64,000 nucleotides of DNA from Pseudomonas sp. SCB32 (GTDB lineage Bacteria; Pseudomonadota; Gammaproteobacteria; Pseudomonadales; Pseudomonadaceae): assembly GCF_009189165.1 (NCBI RefSeq), contig NZ_CP045118.1, positions 558,001 to 622,000 on the forward strand, in the 5' to 3' direction. This document shows positions 8,095 through 16,933 of this stretch, one piece after another (the stretch's first letter is position 1; every line of letters starts with the position of its first letter). Position numbers and translations under genes: made by a program. The notes beneath the pieces were generated by a model. The model worked only from the letters and a program-made list of their open reading frames with translations, ran no database searches and had not been told where the DNA came from.

Positions 8095-8636
8095 GCGCTG
8101 TCCCCCAGCCAGGTGTCCAGGCGCTTCAAGGTCGCTTCGAAGCCAGTCAGTTCCTGAGATTGCGCGCCCGCGCCAGTCCCTCCAGCAGCGCCACCGACTG
8201 CTTGTCCTGGTCCGCTCAGCTGGGTGACGGCCGAGGCATTGCGGCGCTTCTCCACGCGCTCGGGGTTCGACAGCTTTTCCGTGAGCGTGAACTGTATGCG
8301 CCAGGCGGACAGCTGGTCGTCCTCGCGGGCGCTTACCCCATCCGAGAATTGCACCTGGCGCACGCCGAAGGATGCGGCGGTGTCATTGACCACCCGATAC
8401 GTCTTGAGCTGGCCGCCCGACCCGGTGGCCTCGGCCAGGCTCATCAGGTTGCGGAGATCGTCCGCGTCGGCGAAGCGAATCAGGCAGGTGATGGTCAGTG
8501 TCTTGGCCTTGAAGCCCGTGTGCGCTGACTCGCTGTTGCTGGTCTGCCCCGACAGATCCTTACTTTCGATCCGCAGACTGGCCGCCACCTTCAGCGACTT
8601 CCCCCGTACTTGCTGGCCGTCCAGGAGCAGAGTCAT
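8091..8636 (-). CDS. Conserved phage tail/baseplate protein, unknown role
   Basis: 181 residues from the ATG at 8636, with an ATGA overlap with the preceding gene. The body (GKSLKVAASLRIESKDLSGQ, KAKTLTITCLIRFADADDLRNL, SAWRIQFTLTEKL) is beta-rich. A Gly/Ala-rich linker (about 140–160) and a C-terminal helix (FEATLKRLDTWLG) follow. It sits between a helical tail protein and the hub gene in a run of four-base overlaps, so a structural baseplate role is likely. The pattern resembles DNA circularisation/baseplate complex proteins of K139-like phages, but I cannot name it firmly. Confidence 0.7.
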   Translation of the reverse strand: MTLLLDGQQVRGKSLKVAASLRIESKDLSGQTSNSESAHTGFKAKTLTITCLIRFADADDLRNLMSLAEATGSGGQLKTYRVVNDTAASFGVRQVQFSDGVSAREDDQLSAWRIQFTLTEKLSNPERVEKRRNASAVTQLSGPGQAVGGAAGGTGAGAQSQELTGFEATLKRLDTWLGDSA

Positions 8637-9553
8637 AGGCCCACCAGCTCGCGCACGAACGACAGCCCATTCAGGGAACCCACCAACATGACGCCTGCGG
8701 ACAGTGCCCATTCGTGGCCCGGGGCGGGGATCTGTAGCAACTGGCGGCGCAGCTCGCCGGCATCGCCTGGGCCGAGCAGGCGGGCGCGCATGGTGATGTC
8801 CTCGGTACCACCCGCAAGCAGAGCGCGCAGATCGGTCAGCTTCTGCTCGCGCTGCTGCGCCAAGCTCTGTTTGCGTTGAGCGAGTGCAGCCAGGTCGGCC
8901 AGGGGCGATGTGTCGGCGTAGCTCTCCAGGGCGGCCAGTTGCGAGGACAAGGCCTGTTTCGATGCCTTGGTGATGGTGCAGCGCTCCAGGGGCAGCGGAG
9001 CCCAGCGCAGCACGCTGCCTGCCGCCGGCAGTTCCCACTTTTCGGACTCCAGCTCGGCGAGCTGCTGGGCGCGGCGCTCGGCTCGCTGCAGATCGGAAAG
9101 CGGCAGCAGGGCGTTGAAGTTACCGAGCGTCGCTGCGAACTGGTCGTAACGGGTGCCCAGGAACAGCAGTACCAGGGCGAACTGCTCGCCCTGCGGCAGG
9201 CCCGCGTCGGTGTTGTCGCGCAGCTTGTCCGCCAGGCGTTGCACCAGGTTGGGGGCAGAAAGGTAGCGCTGCTGGCCGGTGCCACTGCCGATGCCGCTCT
9301 GGAACGGTGTCACCACCAGGCAGGCGGGAGCCTCGCCCAGCGAATTGTTCAGCGCGGCACGGCCCGCCGCGACGGCAGGCCCGGCAGCAGCGCCGACTGG
9401 GCCGGGGCTGGTGGTGGCCAGATCCTTCAAGGCTTCCAGGCGCGTGCCGGTGCTGCCCTGCTCGGCGGTGGCCAGATCCTTGGCCGCGTCTAGGGAGTTC
9501 AGCCACTGTGTGGACTGCTCCGGCCAGCGCATCGTGACAGGTGCCCAGGTCAT
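8633..9553 (-). CDS. Conserved phage tail-region protein, unknown role
   Basis: 306 residues from the ATG at 9553, overlapping the upstream stop as ATGA. It is mostly helical with an Ala/Gly-rich segment (about 45–75), a long coiled-coil stretch (LQRAERRAQQLAELESEKWEL and LAALAQRKQSLAQQREQKLTDLRALL), and a C-terminal segment ending SLNGLSFVRELVGL. I recognise no named domain. Its place between the fibre genes and the hub suggests a baseplate-fibre connector or an assembly factor. Confidence 0.65.
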   Translation of the reverse strand: MTWAPVTMRWPEQSTQWLNSLDAAKDLATAEQGSTGTRLEALKDLATTSPGPVGAAAGPAVAAGRAALNNSLGEAPACLVVTPFQSGIGSGTGQQRYLSAPNLVQRLADKLRDNTDAGLPQGEQFALVLLFLGTRYDQFAATLGNFNALLPLSDLQRAERRAQQLAELESEKWELPAAGSVLRWAPLPLERCTITKASKQALSSQLAALESYADTSPLADLAALAQRKQSLAQQREQKLTDLRALLAGGTEDITMRARLLGPGDAGELRRQLLQIPAPGHEWALSAGVMLVGSLNGLSFVRELVGL

Positions 9554-10260
9554 GCCGGCAAGGCCTCCCAGGTCACCCGCTCGATGGCGGCGAGATCTGC
9601 CGCAGCTCGGGCCTCGGCCAAGCGCTCCTTGAGCACCAGGGCCTGCTGCAGGCATTTCAGCTTGAACACTGCGAATTCGTCACCCACCGTGCGCAGCTGG
9701 GCGGCAGTGTGCGGGTGAAAGGCCTTTATGCCGTCAACATCGCGGCATGCGTAGGTGCAGTCGACCCCGCGCAGAATCATGCCGGTGAGGTTTACCTGGT
9801 CGTCCAGCTGGGTGCTGTACTGATGGGGTTCGCCCAGGGCGCTGGACCAGAAGCCGGCAACGATGGCCGACGAGCAAGCCGTATCGACGGTGGCCACCTG
9901 TTCGCCGTAGCGCCGTTCGACCACGGCGGGGATGTCGTCGACCCAGTGGCCGTCCTTCCAGACCTGATGTGGTCCCGGCACCTCCAGGGTGTAGCCGGTC
10001 GGTAGGGCGCCCAGACGCTCGATCTTCATCGGCTCGCCGGTCTTTGTGTTGTAGGCGGTGAGGCCCTGGTAGCTATCGATCAGCTGCCAGCTATTGCCCT
10101 TCCACAGCGCGGCACGGTACTCGGGGATTTTCGGCGGTGGGGTCTCGACGCAACCGGCGGGAATCAGCCAGACGCCAGCCTCTAGCGGCGACGGATCAGC
10201 CACAGCGGTGCCCACGTAGATGCCCAGGCTGTCGGTTTGGTAAACGGTTTTCGGAGTCAT
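9550..10260 (-). CDS. Tail-fibre-associated protein, DUF4376 type
   Basis: 236 residues. The N-terminus (GIYVGTAVADPSPLEAGVWLIPAG and RAALWKGNSWQLIDSYQG) is the motif of phage fibre-assembly or short fibre proteins. The C-terminal half (ACSSAIVAGFWSSALGEPHQ and YSTQLDDQVNLTGMILRG) matches DUF4376, common in fibre-linked proteins of Pseudomonas phages. GAGG precedes the ATG at 10260. It follows the collar-fibre gene directly, so a chaperone or cap role for that fibre is inferred. Confidence 0.75.
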   Translation of the reverse strand: MTPKTVYQTDSLGIYVGTAVADPSPLEAGVWLIPAGCVETPPPKIPEYRAALWKGNSWQLIDSYQGLTAYNTKTGEPMKIERLGALPTGYTLEVPGPHQVWKDGHWVDDIPAVVERRYGEQVATVDTACSSAIVAGFWSSALGEPHQYSTQLDDQVNLTGMILRGVDCTYACRDVDGIKAFHPHTAAQLRTVGDEFAVFKLKCLQQALVLKERLAEARAAADLAAIERVTWEALPA

Positions 10261-10269
10261 GGGGTGGCC

Positions 10270-11880
10270 TCAGTACTTGATGCAGGCGAGCAGGGCGATG
10301 TTGCGCGGGCGTGTCTCGCCGCCGCCGGTGGGATCGACGGTGATGGTGTGCGAGTGGTGGGCTACGGCGTCGACGCCAACCTGGTGGTTGTGGGAACCGC
10401 CGGAGCTGGTCAGCTTGTCGTTGTAACCATCCTCCCCGTAGTTCACGAGGTTGCGGGGTTCCTCATAGCCGGACCAGTCGATGGAGTCTGGTGTTACCCG
10501 GCCGGTCCTGACGTAGTGCGCGTGCTCGCCCGCGACGGCGGTCCAGGCGTTGTGGGTGTGGGCGCCAGAGCCGTCAGACCTGGCCGTGTGACCGTGGCTC
10601 TGAATGGCGCCGTCCTGGAAGGTGCCAAGCCCACGGCCCGCGTCAATGCCGCGCCCGTCGTCCCAGAAACGGGGGAACAGGCCGCGATAGTCGGGCAGGT
10701 TGAAAGTGGTGGATCCGTCGCCGGGGCCGTAGGCGGTCCCGATCCGCGCAAACAGAGCAGCGAAGACGGTGCGCGAGACCGCCGCGCCGTTGGCTCTCAG
10801 CCAGCCCGCCGGCGGGGTGCCCATCGGGAACATGCCCACCAGGCCAACCTGGGCCGAATCCACCAGCGCCCTCATGGCTTTGAGTGCCTTGGTGGTGGCC
10901 AGAACGTCGCTGGAATCGCTGTCCGGGTCGTCGCTCTTGGCGTTGGGCAGGTTGCCCAGGCCGACATCCACTTTTGTGGTGGCCCTGGCGCGCAGCTGCG
11001 CGTAATCGCCTACACGGGCGGCGAAGTGCTGCACCAGGGCGCCAGTAATCGGCTGGGAGGCGCGCAGGTCGGCCATGGCCGTGCTGCTGGTGACGTCAGC
11101 GATGGGCACCAGGTAGTGGCGCACGCCGTTGGTGTCGGAGTAGTCGACGAGGTTGGCGCCGAACGCGGCCGCCCAGCTCACCACGACGTCACTGGCCTGG
11201 CGCACCAGGGCGACGTCGATCCAGACTTTCGACGGCAGTGACGGAATGGTGATCCCGATGGCCTCGGGCAGCACCACGCGCACGCCCTCGATGTAGGCGA
11301 CCCCCGCTTTCAGCTGATAGGCGCCGAACATGCGTTCAAGCTGCAGGCTGTCAGCGAGGAAGCACGCACGCCCGAATATGTCGCGGTTGCTCAGGCGCTC
11401 GCGCTGGTCGATGCCGGCCAGGCGCACGGTGAAGTCGTGCTGCCAGGTGCTCGCGTCCACGCTGATGCCGGTCAGCTGCTGGGCGCCGTTGAACTCCACC
11501 AGGAAGTTCCGGGTGATGTTGTTGCCGATCTGCAGCGGCGGGATGTTCTTGCGCTTCTGCTGAACCGGGACGTAGGCCACGGCCAGCAGCACGTTCTCGG
11601 CGCTCTCCAGGCCGATCCAGTTGAAATCCCAGTCGCCGATGTCGGAGCCGATCATCAGGCTGTAGATCACCTGGCGCGGGTTCACGTAGCCGGCGCGCGT
11701 GACCGCTGCGGTGTGGACGATCTGCGCGGCAGGCGGCTTGCTCGCCGCCCGATCTACGGGGGCGTTCGGGTTCAGCCCGGGGACGTTGGCGAGGACGAAG
11801 CGGGCGACCTGCAGGGGTTGCTGGGCGGCCTGCTTCTGCGCGATCAGGCTTTCACCAGCAAGAGTAATGCTTGCAGACAT
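10270..11880 (-). CDS. Tail fibre protein with N-terminal attachment and C-terminal collar domain
   Basis: 536 residues from the ATG at 11880, with AGGAG upstream. Residues 1–180 match the phage tail-collar fibre N-terminal domain (DUF3751-type; YSLMIGSDIGDWDFNWIGLE). A central shaft follows. Residues about 370–440 are a Phage Tail Collar domain (VGMFPMGTPPAGWLRANGAA and DGSTTFNLPDYRGLFPRFWD), and the His-rich tip (SHGHTARSDGSGAHTHN, HNHQ, HHSHTI) probably binds metal ions along the fibre axis, as in T4 gp12-like tips. It equals gpH in position. A second, unrelated receptor-binding protein, the esterase tailspike, is encoded downstream. Confidence 0.85.
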   Translation of the reverse strand: MSASITLAGESLIAQKQAAQQPLQVARFVLANVPGLNPNAPVDRAASKPPAAQIVHTAAVTRAGYVNPRQVIYSLMIGSDIGDWDFNWIGLESAENVLLAVAYVPVQQKRKNIPPLQIGNNITRNFLVEFNGAQQLTGISVDASTWQHDFTVRLAGIDQRERLSNRDIFGRACFLADSLQLERMFGAYQLKAGVAYIEGVRVVLPEAIGITIPSLPSKVWIDVALVRQASDVVVSWAAAFGANLVDYSDTNGVRHYLVPIADVTSSTAMADLRASQPITGALVQHFAARVGDYAQLRARATTKVDVGLGNLPNAKSDDPDSDSSDVLATTKALKAMRALVDSAQVGLVGMFPMGTPPAGWLRANGAAVSRTVFAALFARIGTAYGPGDGSTTFNLPDYRGLFPRFWDDGRGIDAGRGLGTFQDGAIQSHGHTARSDGSGAHTHNAWTAVAGEHAHYVRTGRVTPDSIDWSGYEEPRNLVNYGEDGYNDKLTSSGGSHNHQVGVDAVAHHSHTITVDPTGGGETRPRNIALLACIKY

Positions 11881-11888
11881 GGGGGCTC

Positions 11889-12470
11889 CTAGAGACTGGC
11901 GACCACGGCTAGTTCGTTGATGGCCACCAGGCGCCCGGCGCGCTCGTCCAGGCTGGCCACCAGCGTCAGCTGGTCGTCGTTGAAGTCGGCCAGGGCGACG
12001 TTCATCCCCACTGGCGTGATGGTGGCGAAGTCGTAGCGGCGGCAGGTCCGCCCGTACTGCTGCGTCAGCACGCGCAGCAGTACCGGCGATTGCGTCAGCT
12101 GGGAGTCGGTCAGGTGCAGGCGCACCACGTCCCAGTCCACGCTGTCCATGCGCTCCTCGATCTCGACGTAACCGACGCCCAGGCGCTGGAAGATCCGCAC
12201 CATGCCGGCGGTGCTGCCGGCGTCCACGGCGTTGCTGAAGGCGTGGCGAACGCGCAGGCGGAACAGGCTTTCGGATTCGCCCTGGAAGCGGGTGATGTCG
12301 CGCTGCCAAGCCAGCAGCTCCAGGACACTCAGGTGGCAGGTCTCCGCGTCCAGCTGCAGCAGGGGCCAGCGCAGCCAGTTCTCGGCTTTGTCCCACCAGC
12401 TCTGCGCCGCACGGCGCAGCTTGGCCAGCTCCGGGCCGGCGAGCCAGAAGGGCAGGCTCAGCTTAAGCAA
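11889..12470 (-). CDS. Baseplate protein gpI-like
   Basis: 193 residues from a TTG start at 12470, overlapping the end of gpJ by eight bases. The segment LELLAWQRDITRFQGESESLFRLRVRHAFSNAVDAGSTAGMVRIFQRLG is the hallmark of phage tail protein I (P2 gpI, Mu gp48-like), which locks the wedge to the fibre. The order J–I–H is kept as in P2. The TTG start and overlap suggest translation coupled to gpJ. Confidence 0.75.
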   Translation of the reverse strand: MLKLSLPFWLAGPELAKLRRAAQSWWDKAENWLRWPLLQLDAETCHLSVLELLAWQRDITRFQGESESLFRLRVRHAFSNAVDAGSTAGMVRIFQRLGVGYVEIEERMDSVDWDVVRLHLTDSQLTQSPVLLRVLTQQYGRTCRRYDFATITPVGMNVALADFNDDQLTLVASLDERAGRLVAINELAVVASL

Positions 12471-13635
12471 GGACCACCCCCAGGACTCTCAGGCGCGGGA
12501 TGGCCAGCTCTGAAATGATGTCGTCGTTGCTGAAGCGCAGCGACTCGATGCCGGGGAACTGCAGGTGCAGTTCTTCGCCCAGGCGGCTGAAGGAAAAGCG
12601 CGATTGCGGATAGGTCAGCGTCGGCTGGTAGTCGCTGGCGGTGCTCTCGCGGAATGCCGCGCGGATGAACAGCTCGATGTCGGCTTTCAGCGCGGGGCGT
12701 TGCTCGATGCCGACCGACGTGCGGGGCCACACCTGCAGGCTGACGTCGTGCAGCGTCTCCGGCATCTCCATCACCTGCAGGTCGTCGCCGTGGCCGTGGT
12801 TGCCCTGGTCGCGGATGTAGCTGTTGATCTGCTCCAGGTAGGTTGCGGCCGGCGCCGAGGCCTCGAACAAGACGAAGGCGTTCGCGGTGCCGGGGCCGCG
12901 TGGGGCGTCGTGCTCGAAATACACGCCATCGGGGCGCACGCCCGGAAACGACGTGATCATGGCCCGATACACCGCGTCCGTGTGCCACTGGTTGACGGCG
13001 GAATACTGGTTACGCACGCGCAGGCGCAGCTCGTCGTTGCCTTCCTGGTCCGCCCCGGGTTGGGCCAGCCAGTTCTCGGCGTTGACCACCTGGACAATGC
13101 CGGCGACCGGTTCCGGGAGAATGGCGTAGTAGCCTGGCGCGAGGTTGTAGCCGCTGCCTGCCTCGGAGGCTTCCACCTCGATCTCCAGCTGGGCGGCGCC
13201 ATCGGCGAAGGTCGCCGGGGCGAGAGTCAGCACTTCGTAGGTGTTGCCGTTGATCGCTACCGAACGTACGCGGGTGCCGGCGGGCACCTCCAGGGTGCCT
13301 GCCGTGGTGCTGCGGGTGAACAGGATGCGCCCACGGGCCTTGGTAGCGGGCTTGCGCTCGACGTTGACCTGCCAGGCCAGCAGATCCAGCCAGGCGTCGC
13401 GGGCGGTCTTCACGAAGAAGTTCGGCAGCACGATGTCGGCCAGGAAGTTGATCAGCCACAGCACTGGCTTGGTGATCAGCGCGGTGACGATGCGCCAGAA
13501 GGGCGAGTAGGCGCCGGTATTGCTCAGGACGCTGCCCTGGGCCGTTGCCTCACTTTCCCACGCTTGGCGAAGCCCGGCCTCGGTGGTCGGAACCCCCGAG
13601 TCGCGCAGGGCCTGGCGAAAGTCGATGTCACTCAT
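12463..13635 (-). CDS. Baseplate wedge protein gpJ
   Basis: 390 residues, close to the usual size. Hallmarks are the N-terminal helix pair (WRIVTALITKPVLWLINFLADIV, LDLLAWQVNVERKPATKARG), the central Baseplate_J-like jelly roll (GTLEVPAGTRVRSVAINGNTYEVL, EAGSGYNLAPGYY), and a conserved NDELRLRVRNQYSA motif with GVYFEHDAPRGPGTANAF. It forms the outer baseplate ring with gpW-like and gpI proteins. An ATGA overlap with the DUF2590 gene upstream shows coupled translation. Confidence 0.9.
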   Translation of the reverse strand: MSDIDFRQALRDSGVPTTEAGLRQAWESEATAQGSVLSNTGAYSPFWRIVTALITKPVLWLINFLADIVLPNFFVKTARDAWLDLLAWQVNVERKPATKARGRILFTRSTTAGTLEVPAGTRVRSVAINGNTYEVLTLAPATFADGAAQLEIEVEASEAGSGYNLAPGYYAILPEPVAGIVQVVNAENWLAQPGADQEGNDELRLRVRNQYSAVNQWHTDAVYRAMITSFPGVRPDGVYFEHDAPRGPGTANAFVLFEASAPAATYLEQINSYIRDQGNHGHGDDLQVMEMPETLHDVSLQVWPRTSVGIEQRPALKADIELFIRAAFRESTASDYQPTLTYPQSRFSFSRLGEELHLQFPGIESLRFSNDDIISELAIPRLRVLGVVLA

Positions 13636-13949
13636 AGGACCACCTCAAACTCTCCAAAATCCACGGTCTTGGCGGTCACCAGGTACACGCCAGTGTCTTG
13701 CTCGATGATTCGCGCGGTACCCGGTACCAGGCGCTCGTCCGCCTCCAGCAGCAGCTCGATCTGCTGCAGGCAGTCGCGCTGGCGGAAGCGGTCGCGCTCG
13801 GCCACGAGGGTCACCAGCAAGCCGCTCTCGCGGATCATGTGGGCGATGTCCTGGGCGATGCTTGCGCGGTCATCCACCAACAGGGGCTGGCGGGACTGAT
13901 CCAGGGCCAGGTCGTTGCCGACGATCAGCAGATCGATGTACAGGCTCAT
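13632..13949 (-). CDS. DUF2590 baseplate protein (gpW/gp25-like position)
   Basis: 105 residues (MSLYIDLLIVGNDLALDQSRQ...). The pattern of an initial ID-LLVVGNDLALD strand, a helix SIAQDIAHMIRESGLL and C-terminal strands fits DUF2590, a family of K139/HP1-type phages. It holds the place that gpW (gp25-like lysozyme-fold wedge protein) has in P2. Start and stop overlap both neighbours by four bases. Confidence 0.8.
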   Translation of the reverse strand: MSLYIDLLIVGNDLALDQSRQPLLVDDRASIAQDIAHMIRESGLLVTLVAERDRFRQRDCLQQIELLLEADERLVPGTARIIEQDTGVYLVTAKTVDFGEFEVVL

Positions 13950-15850
13950 CCCGCCGCCATCTCCATCCAGTTTTCCAGCTCCAGCGGGCTTGCCGGCTTG
14001 CTGGTGTGGATCTCCATCTTCTCGATGTGGGTCTTCTTGCCCTGGTCGGTGTTCTGGATACGGGTCAGGAGGCCGCCCGGCGGCACCGCCGTGGCGGTGC
14101 TGGGCGACAGCCTGGGGATGGCGGCGTTGATGGTCTGCTGGGCCTTCTGCGCAGCGCTGGCCCGCTCGGCGGCGGTCATCGCGTCAGTCAGCCCGGGCGG
14201 CTCCGGCAGGTCGGCAAAGCTGGTATCGATCGACACCCCGGGAATCTGGTTGAGCAGGGCGATTACCCCTTTCAAGGCCTTGCCCAGCAGCGCGAACGGC
14301 GAGATGTTGGTGAACACCCACACCAACGCTTCCCAGGCGCTTGTCGCGCCTGTCGTGGCGCCCAGCAGCTCGCCCAGCCAGCCCACTACGGCCACGCCGA
14401 CGTCCCACAGCTTCTGCAGCGCGGCCCAGCCCAGTTGCATCAGTGCCCACCAGATCTTGAAGGCCAGCACCACCGGAGTGATGACGGTGAGCAGCACCTG
14501 GAACCATGCGGAGTCGCTGAACTTCGCCTTCAACTGGTCCCACCAGATGATCGCGGCGCCCACGGCCACCACCAGGGCGCCGATGGCGAACACCAGGAGC
14601 GCGACAGGGCTGACCAGGACGGACAGCACCGACAACATGCCGCCCAAGATGGTCAGGCCGCCGGCGGCCGCCACCAGGGCGAGCACGCCGAGGGTGACGT
14701 AGCCCAGCCAGCGACTGATGTTGGGGAACATCACCACCCAGCGCTGGAAGGTCACGCCCACCTCGGTGATCTTGGCAATCAGCGGATTGAGCACCGGCAG
14801 CAGCACCTGGCCGAGCACGATGCGCACGTTGTGCAACATGGCGCTGAACTGCTCCCAGGGGTCGACCATGGCCTGAGCCATGGCGGCGGCCTGCTCCATG
14901 CCCTTGACCTTGCCCAGGCGGTCCAGGCCGTCCCGGAAGCGGTCGGTGTCCTTCATCAGGGTGACGATCAGGCGCGAGGCTTCGCCGCCGAAACCGGCGG
15001 TCAGGGCGTTGAGGTCCGATTGCTTGGACAGGTCGCCGAACTTCGCCTTGAGCTTGTCCAGGATCTGCAGCATCGGCAGCAGCTTCCCCTGGCTGTCGGT
15101 GAACTGCATGCCAAGGTTCTTCTCGGCGTTGGCGATGTTCTCGAAGAACGCCTTGTAGAGCCCGCCGGCCTCGCCGCCCTCGATGGTGGTCCCGAGCGTG
15201 CCCAGGACCGCCATCTGTTCGGCGAGACCCACGCCGGCAGCGGAGGCGCCGATGCCGGTGGCCTTGAAGGCGTCGTTCAGCTGCTGGCCACTGGTGCGGA
15301 AGATCTGCACGGCGAGGGCGCTTTGCCCCGCCAGCTGCTCCACCCACTCGCTCTTGCCCATGGCATCGGCCTGGGCCTTGTTCATGCCGTAGAGCGTGCC
15401 GATGTAGGCGGAAATGGTTTCGCTGTCGGTCTTGGTCGCCTTGGCCAGGACGTTGGAAGCGTTGGTGAACAGGGCCAGCTGGTCGCCGGTGAGATCCTTT
15501 ATCGCGCCCTCGATGGTGTAAGCCGAGCGGACAAAGTCGGTGGCGTTGGCGCCATAGGCCACGCTGAACTCCAAGGACTTGCGCTGCAGGGCGTCCAGGG
15601 CGTCCTCAGCCACACCGAGCGAGCGCACCTCGCCCACCGCCGCCATCTGCTCGCGAGCGGGGGCCAGGCTCTCCTGCAGGGCCAGCACACTGCCGACCAT
15701 GCCGGCGGCGCCGGCGCCGACCTGGGTGAACCCGGTCTTCCCCACCTCGGCGACATCCATCAGCTGTTTGCTGACCTTCGCGGCGGGGGCGGTAACCTGG
15801 TCGACCAGGCGCAAGATGAAGTCGAGTTTGCTGGTGGTGGTGTCTGCCAT
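13946..15850 (-). CDS. Tail tape measure protein (gpT)
   Basis: 634 residues. The N-terminal TP901-type region (FILRLVDQVTAPAAKVSKQL to GGEASRLIVTLMKD) is helical. A transmembrane cluster (about 365–480: LGYVTLGVLALVAAAGGLTI, VALLVFAIGALVVAVGAAII, VLLTVITPVVLAFKIWWALM) and a Pro/Ser/Thr-rich tail follow. It sets tail length and is thought to form the inner-membrane channel at infection. It lies directly after the frameshifted chaperone pair E/E', the order seen in nearly all long-tailed phages. Confidence 0.9.
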   Translation of the reverse strand: MADTTTSKLDFILRLVDQVTAPAAKVSKQLMDVAEVGKTGFTQVGAGAAGMVGSVLALQESLAPAREQMAAVGEVRSLGVAEDALDALQRKSLEFSVAYGANATDFVRSAYTIEGAIKDLTGDQLALFTNASNVLAKATKTDSETISAYIGTLYGMNKAQADAMGKSEWVEQLAGQSALAVQIFRTSGQQLNDAFKATGIGASAAGVGLAEQMAVLGTLGTTIEGGEAGGLYKAFFENIANAEKNLGMQFTDSQGKLLPMLQILDKLKAKFGDLSKQSDLNALTAGFGGEASRLIVTLMKDTDRFRDGLDRLGKVKGMEQAAAMAQAMVDPWEQFSAMLHNVRIVLGQVLLPVLNPLIAKITEVGVTFQRWVVMFPNISRWLGYVTLGVLALVAAAGGLTILGGMLSVLSVLVSPVALLVFAIGALVVAVGAAIIWWDQLKAKFSDSAWFQVLLTVITPVVLAFKIWWALMQLGWAALQKLWDVGVAVVGWLGELLGATTGATSAWEALVWVFTNISPFALLGKALKGVIALLNQIPGVSIDTSFADLPEPPGLTDAMTAAERASAAQKAQQTINAAIPRLSPSTATAVPPGGLLTRIQNTDQGKKTHIEKMEIHTSKPASPLELENWMEMAAG

Positions 15851-15862
15851 GCCGGTTCTCGG

Positions 15863-16314
15863 TCAGCCGCTGAAGGCCTTGGCTATGCCGTTGGCGACCG
15901 CGATTTCCATGCGGCGCCAGTGCTCGTCTTCCAGCCACTTCGCGGTGCCCAGGTTCTCCACCGTGGGCTCCGCTCCAGGTAGCCAGCGCGTGACCAGGGC
16001 CATCAGTTGGCCCAGGCCGTCCTCGGTCAGGCGTTCAGCGTGGCCGAGCGCTTTTTTACGGTGACTTCAACGTCCGGCGCGTACTCCTCGAGGAGCGTGC
16101 CGGCGATCTTCATGGTGATCACTGGATTGACCAGGTGCGCCTTGAGGCTGGCCAGTTGCTCCTGGGCGACGGTGTTCACCAGCAGGTTGTGGGACGGGGC
16201 CACCTTGTTGTTCGCGGTGACAGCGTTGAAGTACTTCGTCACGTCCTGCGGGGTCAGCTTGAAGGTGAACTCCTGGTCAGCGATTTCCAGGGTGATCTCG
16301 GCGCGTTCGCTCAT
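15863..16314 (-). CDS. Tail assembly chaperone fusion gpE-E' made by -1 frameshift
   Basis: The gpE frame contains A AAA AAG (16057–16051) exactly in the zero-frame phase of a -1 slippery heptamer (GT[A AAA AAG]). After a -1 slip the ribosome reads GCG CTC GGC..., misses the gpE stop at 16027 and continues 62 codons to TGA at 15863, giving about 150 residues. The extension (...LVTRWLPGAEPTVENLGTAKWLEDEHWRRMEIAVANGIAKAF) is coding-like and has no start codon with a good Shine-Dalgarno of its own. This matches P2 E/E+E' and lambda G/GT, where the fused form links the chaperone to the tape measure. Confidence 0.82.
16027..16314 (-). CDS. Tail assembly chaperone gpE (zero-frame product)
   Basis: 95 residues (MSERAEITLEIADQEFTFKL...), of the DUF2765-type phage tail assembly chaperone family of K139-like phages. 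It is predicted to coat the tape measure before tube assembly. The last eight codons after AAG are replaced when ribosomes slip at 16051. The next reading frame, E', has no gene-like start of its own. It lies just upstream of the tape-measure gene. Confidence 0.85.
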   Translation of the reverse strand: MSERAEITLEIADQEFTFKLTPQDVTKYFNAVTANNKVAPSHNLLVNTVAQEQLASLKAHLVNPVITMKIAGTLLEEYAPDVEVTVKKRSATLNA

Positions 16315-16571
16315 GGGGTGTGGTTCCGTAGGGTGGGTTGGTTGAAAAGGTGTTGCAGGCGCTGCTCCAGCCGGTCCTCCAGCTTTTCCATAGCCTTGTC
16401 GATGTGCTCCGCGCGGACGTAGCGCTCGGCGACCTCGATGCGAAACTCCAGATGCTCACGGCGGGCGGCGCTGATCTGTTTGAACAGGTAGACCTGGAAG
16501 CCAACGACGCCGGTCAGTACCAGCTCGGTCAGCATCAGCAGGACACTGATAGCCACGGCGGACAGTTCCAT
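16311..16571 (-). CDS. Small membrane/coiled-coil phage protein
   Basis: 86 residues. One N-terminal transmembrane helix (about 5–29, VAISVLLMLTELVLTGVVGFQ) is followed by a charged coiled coil (ARREHLEFRIEVAERYVRA, KAMEKLEDRLEQRLQHLF). The topology suits an inner-membrane spanin (Rz-like) or a small lysis regulator. It starts at the stop of the DUF1353 gene and overlaps gpE by four bases. A holin role is possible but single-span holins rarely carry such a coil. Function not proven. Confidence 0.7.
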   Translation of the reverse strand: MELSAVAISVLLMLTELVLTGVVGFQVYLFKQISAARREHLEFRIEVAERYVRAEHIDKAMEKLEDRLEQRLQHLFNQPTLRNHTP

Positions 16572-16933
16572 CAGCGCCCCCAGTTACCGCGACCACCGAC
16601 CCGCACGCAGCACCACATCAACCAGGCGAGCAGCTTCGGCGTGCCTTGCTCCAGGAGCGCGTCGTAGAAGATCCGGTCGGCTTCGGCCTTGGTGAATCGG
16701 TGGGTCAGGTTGGTGTAGATGTAGTCATGCACCACGGCCGGCGCGCGGGCCGGCGCGTAGTCGCGCGGCACGATGCGCCAGGCGATGCGCGGGACGCTGG
16801 CCAGGTCGGTGACGTAGCCGACCGGGACAACGATCAGTCGGCCATCGGCCAGGCGCAGCTGCAGCGGCCGCAGCACGCGCCAGGCGTCCTGCAGAGGCAG
16901 CGAACGCAGGTCCAGAGAGCTATCAAAGGGCAT
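16571..16933 (-). CDS. DUF1353 phage protein
   Basis: 120 residues from the ATG at 16933; the longer in-frame extension overlaps the lipoprotein gene and is unlikely. The motif GYVTDLASVPRIAWRIVP with APAVVHDYIYTN, followed by FTKAEADRIFYDALLEQG, is characteristic of DUF1353, frequent in tailed-phage lysis or tail regions. Conserved Asp/His residues (VTDLAS, VVHDY) suggest a metal-binding, hydrolase-like fold. No activity is established to my knowledge. It lies between the lipoprotein and the membrane coiled-coil gene. Confidence 0.8.
   Translation of the reverse strand: MPFDSSLDLRSLPLQDAWRVLRPLQLRLADGRLIVVPVGYVTDLASVPRIAWRIVPRDYAPARAPAVVHDYIYTNLTHRFTKAEADRIFYDALLEQGTPKLLAWLMWCCVRVGGRGNWGR

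Noticed and set aside
10237..11241. 334-codon plus-strand frame opposite the tail fibre gene
   Set aside because: Shadow of the collar-fibre gene.
13862..15982. Long plus-strand open frame (706 codons) across the tape-measure gene
   Set aside because: It is antisense to a clear tape-measure protein; His/Gln-rich, with no ribosome site. Such shadows are normal in GC-rich DNA.
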